Source of the DNA: Dendrobium chrysotoxum | Taxonomy: Eukaryota; Streptophyta; Magnoliopsida; Asparagales; Orchidaceae | DNA length: 64,000 bases | Direction of reading: 5' to 3' | Assembly (NCBI GenBank): GCA_019925795.1 | Contig: CM034314.1 | Span: forward strand, 19,640,774-19,704,773 | In this document: positions 1 to 11,149 of the stretch, piece by piece | Numbering within the stretch: the stretch's first letter is position 1 | How the letters are laid out: each line of letters starts with the position of its first letter | The notes under the pieces: generated by a model | What the model saw: the letters and a program-made list of their open reading frames with translations, nothing else | What the model was told of the DNA's origin: nothing | Databases searched by the model: none | Made by a program: the position numbers and the translations under genes

Positions 1-1
1 A

Positions 2-1429
2 GTCGGAGCCGGAATGGCTGGCCTCGCCGCTGCGAGGCGGCTACATGTCTGCGCCGGTGATCTCCTCGACGTAGTTGTTGTGGAGGCCGGCGACCGAATC
101 GGCGGCCGTATCTTCACCTCTGAGTTCGCCAGCGCGCGGGTCGAGATGGGTGCCACGTGGATTCACGGCATTGAAGGAAGCCCAATCTACGATGTCGCCA
201 GGAAGGCTGGTGCTCTAATTCCGAACCAAAGCGGGGACGACGGCGAAACCCAGTTCCCATGGGAACGCATGGATGGCTTTCCTTCTGATGCTCTAACCCT
301 AGCCGAGGGGGGCCAAGCTTTGGATCCCGCCCTTCTCCGCCGCATCTCGGCCCTCTTCTCCCACCTTAAATCTCTGATCGTCTCCGGCGAGATTGCGGCC
401 GATAAGGAAGTCGTTAGCGTCGGCGCGTTCCTGCGCAGCGGATTCGAATCCTACCGAGCAGCGAACGGCGGCGATTGGATGGAGGAGGCGGCGTTTGCGA
501 TGCACGAGTGCGGGGAGAGGGAGTACACGGCGGTGGACGATCTGTACACGCTCGATCTTGCGGCTGAAGAGGAGTACATGGAGTTTCCTGGCGAGCATAT
601 CACCTTGCCCGGCGGTTACTCCCGAGTCCCCGAGTTCATCGCTGCCGCGCTCCCTCCCGGCACCATCCGTCTTGGCCGTAGCGTCTCCCGCGTCGAATGG
701 CGGCTCTCCGGCGACCATGGGGTGAAACTCCACTTCGATGACGGCGAAGTTGAGCTCGCCGATCACGCGATCGTTACCGTCTCACTCGGCGTCCTCAAGG
801 CGGGGATAAATGGCGCCGGCGGGCTGGTGTTCTCTCCGTTCCTTCCGGAGGCAAAGCGAGGCGCCATCGAGCGGCTAGGGTTTGGCCTAGTGGACAAGCT
901 TTTCATGGAGATCGAAGGAGGAATAGGGAAGGTGAAATCCCCGTTTCCCTTTCTCCGGATGGCGTTCGATCCAGGGAGGCACGTGGCGGAAATCCCCTGG
1001 TGGATGAGGAGGACGGATTCCATCTGCCCCATCTATGGCGGATCGCACGTGCTCCTTGCATGGTTCGTCGGCCGGGAAGCGGCCGAGATCGAGAAATTGA
1101 ACGACGACGACATCATCCACGGCGTTCACGCCACACTCGCCGGATTCGCATCCCCCGCCGGCGATTTCGGGAGGATCTCGAAGGTCAGGCGAAGCAGCTG
1201 GGGGAGGAACCCACGGTTCTTGGGATCCTACAGCTACGTGGCTGTCGGATCGAGCGGGGACGATCAGGATGCGCTCGCGGATCCGGTGGATGGCTCGCTT
1301 CAGATACTGTTCGCTGGGGAGGCCACGCACAGAACACGGTACGCGACCACTCACGGCGCATATCTCAGCGGAGTCCGAGAGGCGGACCGCTTGGTCCGAC
1401 ACTACGGCTTCCAAGGCTACGGATTCTAG
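2..1429 (+). CDS. PAO5: Polyamine oxidase, PAO5 type (5' end outside window)
   Basis: FAD-dependent amine oxidase. Plant PAO5-type enzymes oxidise thermospermine and spermine and act in the cytosol. The first Met in the window (base 14) is not the true start: codons from base 2 read VGAGMAGL, the glycine-rich Rossmann loop that binds FAD, so roughly a dozen N-terminal residues lie off the left edge. Counting from that Met, GDRIGGRIFTSEF (about 27-39) and MGATWIHG (about 45-52) are the next FAD motifs. IPWWMRR, GSYSYVAVGSSGDD and the C-terminal FAGEATHRT...THGAYLSG block are strongly diagnostic of the family. The frame is open to a TAG at 1427-1429 without introns, as in PAO5 and unlike the multi-exon peroxisomal PAO2-4 group. 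The C-terminus (GYGF) is no peroxisomal signal. Codon use is GC-rich, in contrast with the AT-rich flank. It looks intact and functional. The family call is firm; the substrate is inferred from the subgroup. Confidence 0.93.
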   Translation, partial: VGAGMAGLAAARRLHVCAGDLLDVVVVEAGDRIGGRIFTSEFASARVEMGATWIHGIEGSPIYDVARKAGALIPNQSGDDGETQFPWERMDGFPSDALTLAEGGQALDPALLRRISALFSHLKSLIVSGEIAADKEVVSVGAFLRSGFESYRAANGGDWMEEAAFAMHECGEREYTAVDDLYTLDLAAEEEYMEFPGEHITLPGGYSRVPEFIAAALPPGTIRLGRSVSRVEWRLSGDHGVKLHFDDGEVELADHAIVTVSLGVLKAGINGAGGLVFSPFLPEAKRGAIERLGFGLVDKLFMEIEGGIGKVKSPFPFLRMAFDPGRHVAEIPWWMRRTDSICPIYGGSHVLLAWFVGREAAEIEKLNDDDIIHGVHATLAGFASPAGDFGRISKVRRSSWGRNPRFLGSYSYVAVGSSGDDQDALADPVDGSLQILFAGEATHRTRYATTHGAYLSGVREADRLVRHYGFQGYGF

Positions 1430-3266
1430 TGTGAGGCTGACCTAGCTGGCCAGGCCAGCTCAATGATTAATCAATTAGTATACTTAATGAAGGGAGGGTT
1501 AAATATGGAGAGGCTGGGTGTGAGGGTATAGTAGATACAAGCGTACACTTTGTTGGCCTTTTGTAATTTAGCGGGGACTGGAGAGATAAAAAAGGACCAG
1601 AAGGTGGTCCAAGCTATGGGCTGTCTTCTTGTCTTCTAGTTTTTTTTTTTTTTTTTTTTGGTTTTTTGGGGGTTTTTATATTTATGTTTGTCATTTGGAT
1701 TCTTTCATGATTGAGGCTGCGAATTTTTTTTTTTTTTGGCTGTGATTTCCTGCTTTGCATAGCTGAGATTGGTTTTTGACATTGAACAGCGCAGACGCTA
1801 ATAGTAAAATATTAGGTTAAAGACATGATTGAGATTTTTGATTGTCAATCAAAGGTCTTGAATTTGAGTCTTATGTTAAGTTAAAAAAATTAGTGAGGTT
1901 CGTATATTTTGAATCCTACTAGAGGAAGCGATGATCCCAACTATCAGGTTAAGTTAGGAATGCAACAATTATTTAATTTTTTTAGGAATTTATGATCATA
2001 ATATTCAAAATTATAAAATTTACACATTTAAGTTAATGATAATTAATGGGAAGTGATTTATTTTATAAATAGAAAATTTTAGCTTTAAATATATGAATCA
2101 TACAATTTGAAGCATTATATATGAAAATTCCCATTTAAAAAACTTGACATTTGATATGAAATCCGACGGTGTAATGAGAGAGTATTATGTCGTAGCTTTG
2201 TACAAATATTCATCATAAAAATAAATAAATAAAAGGAAAAGGAATAACACATGAGTTTTTAAGTTAAAAACACAAAAAGGGAGGAAACTATAGGGCTTTG
2301 ACTAGTTGAAATGATTTCAAGATTTGACTATTGATTGTAAACATTTGTCTGCCCTCTAACATGGAAATGGTAAGATTGTAAGAGTATGGAGAGTTGACAT
2401 TGTTGGAGAGTCGGTATTAGGTAAAAGGTATTCATACAACTGTGGCCAAATGATAATGATCTGATAACGTTGGCAATTCGATGACAAGAATCAGACAATA
2501 ACGATCGAGCAACGAAGGTCCAATAGTTAGGGTTGGGCGATGGTTCAACAATGACCATGGAATAATGAAGGGCCAACGATCGTGGTTGGATGCCGAAGGT
2601 CCAAAGGTTACAATTGGTAGTGATCTAATGATGGTGGTCGAATGCTGGTCCAATAACAGTGGTCGAAGGTGTGATGGTGGCAAATGTCCGACAATTGTAG
2701 TTGTGTGAAGAAGGTCTGACATTCGTAGTCTGACAGTGGTTCGAAAGCAAAAGTCTGGTGACAAAAGTTTAATGGCGGCAGTTGGTGGCAAAGGTCTGAT
2801 GATGGCAATTGGGCTATGGAAGTCCAATAATTATGGTCAGACTGGGGTCATTTATAACTTTTTGAGAGTAACATGCCTTATAAATACGGGAAAAATTCAA
2901 AACGCTCTATCAAATGCTCATATTAATTTCCTTGATCATAAACCATTCATTTAGCATTTAAGTACCTTAACATTATTAGAATTAAGTGATCTTAGACTCA
3001 TTAGATTTATCGTTGGGACAATTGATTTGACTATGAGCACATCAAACTTGGACATCATTTAGTCTCCAAATTAGTATTTCAGCGTTTCTAACTTGTAATA
3101 GCCAAATATTCAATTCTGATCATGAAACGACTACAATGCTCATATATATATGAAACTATTTACATAAATATAAGTTTGAATGATAAGATGCTTTGAAATC
3201 TTTTAAGCTATTTTGATATTTAAACAATATTATGACTATTTACCTAAGAAATAGAGACAATATTCT
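1430..3266. other. Downstream region of PAO5, no gene
   Basis: Contains the presumed 3' UTR, then T homopolymers (about 1640-1659 and 1726-1737) and AT-rich DNA. The string around 1850-1960 (GGTCTTGAATTTGAGTC) resembles the 3' part of a tRNA-derived SINE but is too short to call. A degenerate minisatellite is listed separately. Short reading frames here are coincidental. Confidence 0.6.
2380..2840. repeat. Degenerate GGTC/GATGG-rich minisatellite
   Basis: Loose repetition of a 20-25 base unit of the form AAGGTC-GA-GATGGTGGT, decayed so that no two units are identical. The small reading frames on both strands arise from this repetition. A similar decayed repeat of complementary composition (CCATCGCCCAACTGTCAT-like) lies at about 38690-38830. 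Confidence 0.55.
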
Positions 3267-3271
3267 TAAAT

Positions 3272-5533
3272 TTATATAAGGCATGTTTTGACCTATAAAG
3301 TCAAATAATATTTCAGTAGTTATTATAAGTTTAAATATAAAAATTGTTTTCTCCATATCATAGATATTGTTGTACATTAATTACAAGATTTTTTTATGGG
3401 TAATGTATATATGAAACTAAGAATTTTTTTATTTAATTGTAATTCCTCTAAAAATTGACACACATTAATACAAGTAGATTTTCTGAGACCATTAGGTATC
3501 CGTTTTACAAATCAATTTTTTCAGAGCCTTCTAGACCTGTTGGAATATTTTATGAATATTTTTTCATAATTTTTGAATCCCTGGATTTGAAGATATAGAA
3601 AGATTTATAAAAAATTTATGCTAAAAAATAAATAATTGGCATAATTACATTTATACCCTTAAAATATTTTATTATAAAAATCTTATTCCACTTACATATC
3701 TTCTTATATGGCATTTCCCATTTTGTTTTCCTCAATCTAGAGAAGGAAAAAAAGAATTAGAGGAGAAAACTGAGGAGAAGCAGAGAGAAACTAAGGGTTG
3801 AGGGTCGTAGAGCTATTTTTGCTGGTCAGTCTAGTTGAAAACTTGCTCGTGTGAAGGTAGGCTACTGTTACCCTACCTCTGGTTTAAGTGATTTTACTTA
3901 TTTTGTATTTTTTTAATTTTAATTTGGTTAGAGCTTATTAAATTTACAATATCTTAATTTTTATCAAATTTTTACATTTAACTTTTAAGTATATTATAAT
4001 TTTAATCATTTTATACATATTGAAATGAATATATTGAATTTTCATCAGTTATTTTTGTATTTGAGGGAAATGCCCTAATTTAAGAAATTAGGATAAATAT
4101 GAAATTTTGATAAATAATTGTTAAACCCTATAATACTAGTATATGACATGCATACTTACTATAATCCATCTATTATGATTATATACATGTGAAAATGAGC
4201 ATGCTAATTTTTTTATTTATAACACTAGTCATGATTCATATGTAAATTTCATATGCACTAGATTGATACAATAAGTTGAATATTGAGCATAATATCACTT
4301 ATTTATTATATTATATATGTTGCGAAATATGTGTATGCAAGAAAGATTATTACTATATGATTCCGGATGATAGAGATATAACTTCCGTACATAGGAGGAT
4401 GGGCTAACAGTTTTTCCTTAAATGTGGATTAGTTGTATGAACCTGATACATGATGGGAGTTATAAAAGGAATTTGATATAAATATGAACATCGATAGGTA
4501 GAAAGTGATGACTTGTGACATGAGAGTGACGTAAGTTATGACTTGTGATAAGACTGATTCTTGGAAACATAACTGAGATGACTAAGACTGATTCCTGTAG
4601 GATTAGCCTACAGGACTGGATATAAGAAAAATATCACATTTAATTGCATGTCCAATCTTTTGTATATTGTTTATATATACATATGATATTAACATACTTA
4701 ATTTATTGCATAAGTTACATGATATGCTACAAAATATATATGATACTGTTCATGATTGACACAAGCCCGTGATATGGCTGATAAGATGCACACAAAGGCA
4801 TATGATTTAAATGAACTCATGATACACATTGTATATTATATAGATATTATAAGGCATACATGCACATACAACACTTTAGATAAAGACTGATATCTGGAAA
4901 AATGCATTTAATATGAACATAATATATATGATATTGTACATTTATATAATAAATACAAGTGCAATGATTTCATAAAGCAACTTAAAAATTGTTTTGTAAC
5001 TAATATGTATAGAAATGTCAGAACCCATTGATCCTTAACTTTATCACTGATCACTATAGATGTACTCAATTTATTGCTCATATGACAAGACATGCTCACT
5101 TTGACTTTCTACTTGCTTTTATAAGTTATATGTTCATTAAATGATTATATGTAATACTATTTCAATTCTCTTAAATTAATTGTAGCCGTAGATTCTGATA
5201 ACCTACTGAGTTGGTAGCTCACTCTGTGATTTTTACATGATTTCAGGAAGGGGATATGATCCAGTGGAGTGACGCAGACCAAAACTTCAGGTTTTATTTT
5301 TTTTCATATTTATTTTATTCTGTTAGTCATAAGTAAAAAGATAGACTAATTTATAGATGGATCTCCTAGCTATTGTAAATGAATTCTTAGAATTGAATAC
5401 AGTTGTATAATTTTATGAATATGATTTATAGTTGCTTTTGTTGATGATTATATTAAAAGATATTAATGACTATGGTAGATTAATTAATAGATAATTAGAT
5501 AATTCTTTTAAAATTAGAACCTTGGGCATTACA
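3272..5533 (+). mobile_element. Solo LTR-like element, family A (copy A)
   Basis: Ends in GGGCATTACA and aligns with the minus-strand copy at 12468-14642 over its whole length: the first 22 bases without gaps, the GAGACCATTAGGTATCCG segment near 3485, the AG-rich GAGAAGCAGAGAGAAAC segment near 3775, and the tail. The initial TG has mutated to TT. Flanking pentamers TAAAT (3267-3271) and TAACT (5534-5538) match at four of five bases, as expected for an old target duplication. No coding capacity. Most likely a solo LTR of a Ty3-type element; the internal region is not present. Confidence 0.7.
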
Positions 5534-5761
5534 TAACTATGCTTCAACCTTTTAATAGGGGCTTATTAAGACTTGGGTCACATCATTTTTGGTGTTTTTG
5601 TGTTCATCATGTCAAGTTGATCAGTCTGAATATAAGTTTGTTGAAATTGAAGTTTGGATGGTCTTGAGTTTAATTCAAGAAGCTTCTAATTCAAGTGTGC
5701 ATCAATATTCATGTTTAATCAAGTCGAGTTTTAAAGATGTATTAGTTGCCATACTATTTCG
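5534..5761 (+). repeat. Dispersed repeat R, copy 1
   Basis: Similar in direct orientation to about 36876-37090, sharing strings such as TTGAATATAAGTTTGTTGAAAT-like and ACTATGCTTCAA-like segments at recognisable spacing. Identity unknown. The two copies flank the nested block, so they could be remnants of the outer retroelement's LTRs, but similarity over about 200 bases is not enough to show this. Confidence 0.45.
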
Positions 5762-6225
5762 AAAGACAAAGTCTGCATTATTTGTCAAAATATAATTTAT
5801 TTTACTGCACATTAAACATGCATTATGCAAAGTTAGTCGTGAGTCAATATACCACACGAACAACCATGTAAAATCTCTTTAATTATAATTTTAAAGTTAG
5901 TACATCGATTAGAATAAAAATTATCAAAAAACTTTTGTCCAACATTTTAAAAATTGCATAAAATTGTCTTTATAGGCTTCAATGGTTTCCAAAAGTGCCA
6001 AAATTCATGTGGACCACAAAAACCATCTTAAATAGACTATTCAAGCTAAAATAGGCCTGAACATGCATAAGTTATCGAACTAGCTAGCTGGCTGGCTGCA
6101 GTCTGTCACTGATGGTTGTGCCCATACGCACCTTGTGGCTCTTCTTTAATTTCATTTAATAATATTTTAATTTATCCATTGCTCTACGAGCACGTTGATT
6201 GGACGCTAGACAAGGGAGTGATGAG

Positions 6226-6315
<90 letters not shown>

Positions 6316-6412
6316 AAAATGTCAAAAAATCTTTTTTTCCTAAAATTTTTATTAATTGAATTATAAGAAATTTAAAAAAATTCAAAATTTTCTCCACCTT
6401 GGATCTATAAAT
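5762..6412 (+). repeat. Tandem duplication, unit 1
   Basis: Unit 1 of an adjacent direct duplication. It starts AAAGACAAAGTCTGCATT and ends GGATCTATAAATAA. Unit 2 (6413-6994) follows without a gap and matches throughout, including CTAGCTAGCTGGCTGGCTGC and the CATACGCACCTTGTGG segment. This unit is about 70 bases longer because its TA tract has expanded. Confidence 0.85.
6229..6313. repeat. (TA)n microsatellite, about 42 repeats
   Basis: Uninterrupted TA run inside duplication unit 1. The matching position in unit 2 (about 6885-6897) has only a short GATATATATATT. The two open frames running through it are repeat translation, not genes. Confidence 0.97.
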
Positions 6413-6994
6413 AAAGTCAAAGTCTACATTACCTGTCAAAATATAATTTATTTTACTGCACAAATAAACATGCATTATGCAAAGTTAGTTGTGAGTCAAT
6501 ATTACCACACAAACAACCATGCAAAATCTTTTTAATTATAATTTTAAAGTTAGTATGTAGATTAGAATAAAAATTATCAAAAAATTTTGTCCAACATTCT
6601 TAAAATTGCATAAAATTGTCTTTATAGGCTTCATGGGTTTCTAAAAGTATCAAAATTCATGGGGACACAAAAACATCTTAAATAGACTATTCAAGCTAAA
6701 AATAGGCCCGAACATGCATAAGTTATCGAACTAGCTAGCTGGCTAGCTGCAGTCTGCCAATGACGGTTGTGCCCATACGCACCTTGTGGTGCTTCTTTAA
6801 TTTAATTTAATAATATTTTTAATTTATCCATTGCTCTAAGGGCGCGTAGATTGGATGCCCGACAGGGGAGTGATGAGCCTATTAGATATATATATTGCAA
6901 ATGTTGAAAAATCTATTTTTCCTAATTTTTTTTAATTAAATTATAAGAAATTTAAAAAAATTCAAAATTTTCTCCACCATGGATCTATAAATAA
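6413..6994 (+). repeat. Tandem duplication, unit 2
   Basis: Second unit of the duplication that begins at 5762. It ends with the same GGATCTATAAATAA as unit 1. It differs by scattered substitutions and by lacking the TA expansion. Confidence 0.85.
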
Positions 6995-7079
6995 CCCCGC
7001 TCTAAGGCCCTTTGTTTGGACAAGGGTAGGGCGTAGTCCTCTAACTTAGGCTTAAGTTTTTCGCCATAAAAGAAGACAA

Positions 7080-7570
7080 AATATTGGGCAGTTAAAGTTT
7101 AGAGATTGTTAGTGGCAATCAAGATATGATCATTTGATAGGCTCCAATTCTCCCATATAAAGCTTGGATAATTTATTCGACAAGAGTTTAAAAACTGTTA
7201 GTGACAATTAAGGCATGATCCTCTAATGCGAGCTCCAACTTACCCTAGTACAAAGAGAGAAAAACCATTTGATAAGAGTTTAAAGACAGTCAAAAGCAAT
7301 CAAGGTGCAATCCTTTGATGTTGGTTCATATTCTCCCTTTAAAAAGAGGGGAAAAAAATTAGTAAGAGTTTAAAGATTGTTGGTAAAAATCAAGGATTAA
7401 TCCTCTAATGCAGGCTCTAGTTCACCAATCTTAAAAGTAGAAAATAAATTATCTGGTAAGAGTTTAAAGACCATAGAAGAAAATCAAGTAATAATATTCT
7501 GACATAGATTGAGTTTAAAGACCGTCAAAGCCAATTAAAGCAAAATTCTCTGACACAAGCTTCAATCATC
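7080..7570 (-). repeat. About 92-bp tandem repeat, five or more units
   Basis: GAGTTTAAAGAC/T plus a CAATCAAGGCATGATCCTCTGATG-like segment recurs with starts near 7183, 7275, 7366 and 7460 (spacing 91-94), and a shortened unit near 7511. It lies downstream, in element sense, of the minus-strand integrase remnant. Tat-lineage Ty3 elements are known to carry tandem repeats in their 3' untranslated region, which fits this position. Confidence 0.75.
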
Positions 7571-8289
7571 TCTTAAAAGAGGCATTGAATATCCCTATTG
7601 AATTGAAAAAAGTTGTAGGTATTCAAGACTTTTTGTCTTTATAAAGAGGCGTTAGTCTTCCCTTAAAAGAGATGTTGAGTATCTTTATTGAATGACTATT
7701 TTGGAGGCTGATATGGCCCACTTTGCTTCTTCTTAGTACTCATTCCTATATCAGTGATACAAGCATTGGTATTGAATTTGATGCCACTAGAATTATTTGA
7801 GATATATCCTAGCCAAGGTAAAACTCTTTTTAAGGCTACAAAAAAACTTCTTGGGGAAAGCGACTAGTCATTATAAGTTGTGACAAGGGTTTGAAGGATA
7901 TAGAAGTCCCTATAAAATCTTTTGTGATTTGATCAAGAGTGCTTCGATATCATGTATATTAAATGGTTCTATATGTAACCCTAGAATGAGACTTCTTATT
8001 CATACAACCCATATAGAAAAAAAAGAGGAAAAAACCCATAAGTATATGAATTTTCTTGTTAAAGATACGATTGGCTGTTGCTTATAATCCAACATTGATG
8101 AAATGTCAATCTTCTATTATTGTGATCAAATATTCTAACAACTTGCCCTATAGGGTAAATAAATTTTTTTATGCATGTATCTTTCTCCATGATATATATT
8201 TTTTCATGATTGTGCAAGGCTAATGTTATAATTATAACCAAAGTTTTTATTTATGCTAACAAGAGTAATGAATAATTATCTCTTCCTAA
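7571..8289. other. Non-coding spacer between two tandem-repeat blocks
   Basis: AT-rich, no open frame of note and no recognisable protein. By position it is part of the 3' non-coding region of the minus-strand Tat-type element. Confidence 0.4.
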
Positions 8290-8700
8290 GGTTGTTGGTA
8301 TAAGGCATCATCCTAAATATTAATATACAATGAAAGGTTGATAGAAATCCACAAAGAATATTATATATATATATATGAGATTATTTGTTAAATTGTAATC
8401 GATGACAGTAATCTATATGGAAGAGGTTAAGAGAAGCCCAAAAAGGATATTTGACATGTTTGTTGTTGTTCATCAAAGCATTGCTTGATGACATTAACTT
8501 ATATGATAGAATTTGAGAGAAATTTACTAATGATGTTTGACTTATCCAAGATTATTTCTTAAATTATTGCTTGATAATATCAACATGTATAAAAAAGTTT
8601 GAGAGAAATCTTTTATAGATATTAGACCTATCTAAGGTTTTTTAGATCTTTGCTTGGTGAAATTAACCTATATGGAAGAGATCAAATCAAATCCAACTAG
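8290..8700 (-). repeat. About 88-bp tandem repeat, about four units
   Basis: Units share TTGCTTGATGACATTAAC...TATATGGAAGAG and GAGAGAAATC, with starts near 8394, 8482, 8571 and 8654. It differs in sequence from the 92-bp block at 7080-7570. It too sits in the presumed 3' non-coding part of the old Ty3/Tat element. Confidence 0.65.
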
Positions 8701-8921
8701 AATCGATCGTTCAATAACTTAGATGCAACAATGGTCACATATTTCTTGAATTAAGGTTGAAGGTTAGCCTTTCTTCAATTGATGTTTCTTTAAAGTTACA
8801 ACTATAACTAAGTTCAAAAAAGAAGATATCAATCATAGAAAATTTAAGAGAAAATATTTATTATTTTAATAATACATTAATATTTCTATATAATTCAATA
8901 AAAAAAAGTTACATAGTAGTT

Positions 8922-8931
<10 letters not shown>

Positions 8932-8952
<21 letters not shown>

Positions 8953-8958
8953 GGGGGG
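8932..8958. repeat. Poly(G) run, 27 G
   Basis: Twelve T (8920-8931) followed by 27 consecutive G, immediately next to the end of the integrase remnant. Long pure G runs are rare in plant DNA and error-prone in sequencing, so the true length is uncertain. Confidence 0.9.
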
Positions 8959-8959
8959 T

Positions 8960-10015
8960 GCACACCAAATTCCCAACAGAGACAGGTCGAGATTTTACCC
9001 TTTCATTCTAATGGGGAGCTCTCATTTAGAAGTAAGAAGAGATCTTAAGCTGGGCCATATCTCATATTTTGGGTGAAGATCCAAGTTATATAAAAGTTTA
9101 TCATAATTACTGCTAGTATGAAAACTTTATACCCCAAGGATCTGAATTCCAAAGTCAACCGAGATGATAGCCTTTATATTGAAGTTAAGATTGTAGTTAG
9201 GGCTCCAGAGGTAGTGTGAAAGGCCAAGATAATGTTTGGGAGTTTTCAACCTATTGGCACCAGCTTTTCTAAGGCATATTTTTAATCTCTTAAGAATGGC
9301 CCAATTTCTAAGTCTGCCCATTTGTCCGATGATGGGTTACAACTGTATGTAGCTTGATATAGATATTTTTTAAGAATGATGGACATATTTTGCTAATGAA
9401 TTGAGTCTGATTATCAATAATGATCTTTTCCAAAAGGCCAAAGTAGCATGTTATATTATTCCAAAAAGATTTATTTAGAATTTGGTTTCATGATTTTTGT
9501 AAGTGGTTTGGCTTCTACCAACTTAATAAACTAGTCAATACTGGGAATATTAATTTTTATTTCTATAGGGCATAAGAAAGGGTCCCATAATATTGGCTCC
9601 CCATTGGGCAAAATGCCAAGGATTTTTGAAGGATGAGTTTTACTGTTGGTGTATGGGTGAGGATGGAATGCAACTAATAAATTTTGTACTTCCGTATAAA
9701 CACCAACACATCTTGCTTCATTATAGGTCAATAGAATCCTTATCTCATAGTCATGAGAGCTAGTGCCTTCTCTCCCCAAGTGTTCTCCATATATCCTTAA
9801 TAGACTTCTTGTAGTACTTAAATAAAGTCTACTAGTAGGATACAGTTGAGGTACAACCTTGTAAAGGTCCATTTGTTTAGTTTGTTACCATTGATGATAA
9901 ATTTCACTACTTGTCTCCAAAGGATAATTGCAGATATTGGGTATATAGGTAATGGCTCATTTTGTAAGAAAGATATGATGGGGTTGAATTCAAGAGGGCT
10001 CTCTTAATTCACCAA
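8960..10015 (-). pseudogene. Ty3/gypsy (Tat-type) integrase remnant
   Basis: Broken pol fragment of an LTR retrotransposon, read on the minus strand in changing frames. From high to low coordinates it shows: a segment like the linker before integrase (NPIISFLQNEPLP then KFIINGNKL, about 9860-10000); a decayed HHCC zinc-binding region ending in YTEVQNLLVAF-like sequence; the WHFAQWGANIMGPF block typical of the integrase core (about 9575-9610); the IPSIDWF block; then NPIIGQMGRLRN and ILKRLKICLRKAGAN (about 9250-9330), the conserved region near the catalytic Glu. Many stops and frameshifts make it non-functional. It is separated from its reverse transcriptase (22460-23730) by later insertions. 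The family call rests on block order and motif spacing; Tat-type is inferred from the RT wording. Confidence 0.75.
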
Positions 10016-10020
10016 TTTAT

Positions 10021-10319
10021 TATATAACCCAAGGACCTTTAATGATGGAAAAATGTATACTTTCAATTCACTTTCTCTTAAAAAGATCTCTAATCATCTA
10101 TAATATATGCTCCTATCATATATATAATCAATTACTATGAGCAAAAAAAAGTATCTAACTATCTATAATGTTTTTCTTGTATCTAGTCCTATAGGCCAAT
10201 CCTACAGGAATCAATCTAAATTACAAGTCATTTAGGCCAGGTGGCTTTCATATTAGAAGTCATCACTTCCTACTCGTTGGCATATAATATCATATCAACT
10301 TATCTCCTATTGACCTCTA
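10021..10319 (-). mobile_element. LTR-like element G, 3' part (split by X1)
   Basis: Minus-strand copy of family A. CCTACAGGAATCAATCT near 10204 and AAGTCATCACTTCCTAC near 10258 align with the reverse complement of copy A near 4480-4610. The edge at 10021 aligns with the GGGCATTACA end of copy A. The rest of G continues at 21583 on the far side of X1. Confidence 0.6.
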
Positions 10320-11149
10320 TCTCCTATTGACCTCATTTATGTATGAGTTCATCAGGATCCATCCAGACTCCTATATATTGATGTGATGGTTGATAATTAC
10401 CTAGCTATCAATCATCCAGAATTTAATCTACACTTCAAACATCAGCTTGCACTTGTCTGCAGTCATCCAGTCTTCAATCAAACTCCAATCAAACTTCAAT
10501 CAAACTGCAATCAAACTTCAATCCAATCTTCAATCAAATTTCAATCAAATCCTCAATCCGACATCAATCAAACTTCAATCAGTTTCGATCATCCAGTTGA
10601 TATTAATTTATCATCACTTAAAGCTGTAGTCCTGCACTATAGCTAGGTGACTCAGTATACTGCCTAGCTCAATACACTGGCACCTAGTGACCACCACCTA
10701 ATTTCCTTTATCCAATCATAAAAAATCTCCTAATTGATTATCATTTATGTAGATAATTTAAATTTAATCAATCAAATTCAAAACTGCATTCAAATCCAGA
10801 ATTCTATACTAGAATATAAGGTTAGGGGCCCATATCCTATAACCCTTTTTGGGTGATTTTTTAATCACTTCAAAACTCAATCAAATGACCCCGATTTATG
10901 ATCTATCAATTGCATATTGATTAGGCATGTCCCTAGAGTCAACCCTTCAAATTTGAGGCCAATCTATGACCTCTAACCCCAAAAATTTGATTGAAATCCA
11001 AAGGCTACAAAACCTTCAAATATTTATAGTATATGTCGTCGGACCTTTAACCTTATGGAATTTGACCTTGGGACCTTTCCCAAAGCCTTTGACCATGTCC
11101 ATAACCGTTATTATGATATGTTGAACATTAAATTGCACTTTGGTGGACC

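Noticed and set aside
14..16. Met at base 14 as the true start of the polyamine oxidase
   Set aside because: The codons before it read VGAG in frame, completing the FAD-binding glycine loop, so translation must begin off the left edge.
6116..6475. Open frames of 66 and 89 codons through the TA tract
   Set aside because: Mostly Ile-Tyr repeats from the microsatellite.
7080..8700. CRISPR-like array
   Set aside because: Units are degenerate and contiguous without unique spacers, and this is plant DNA.
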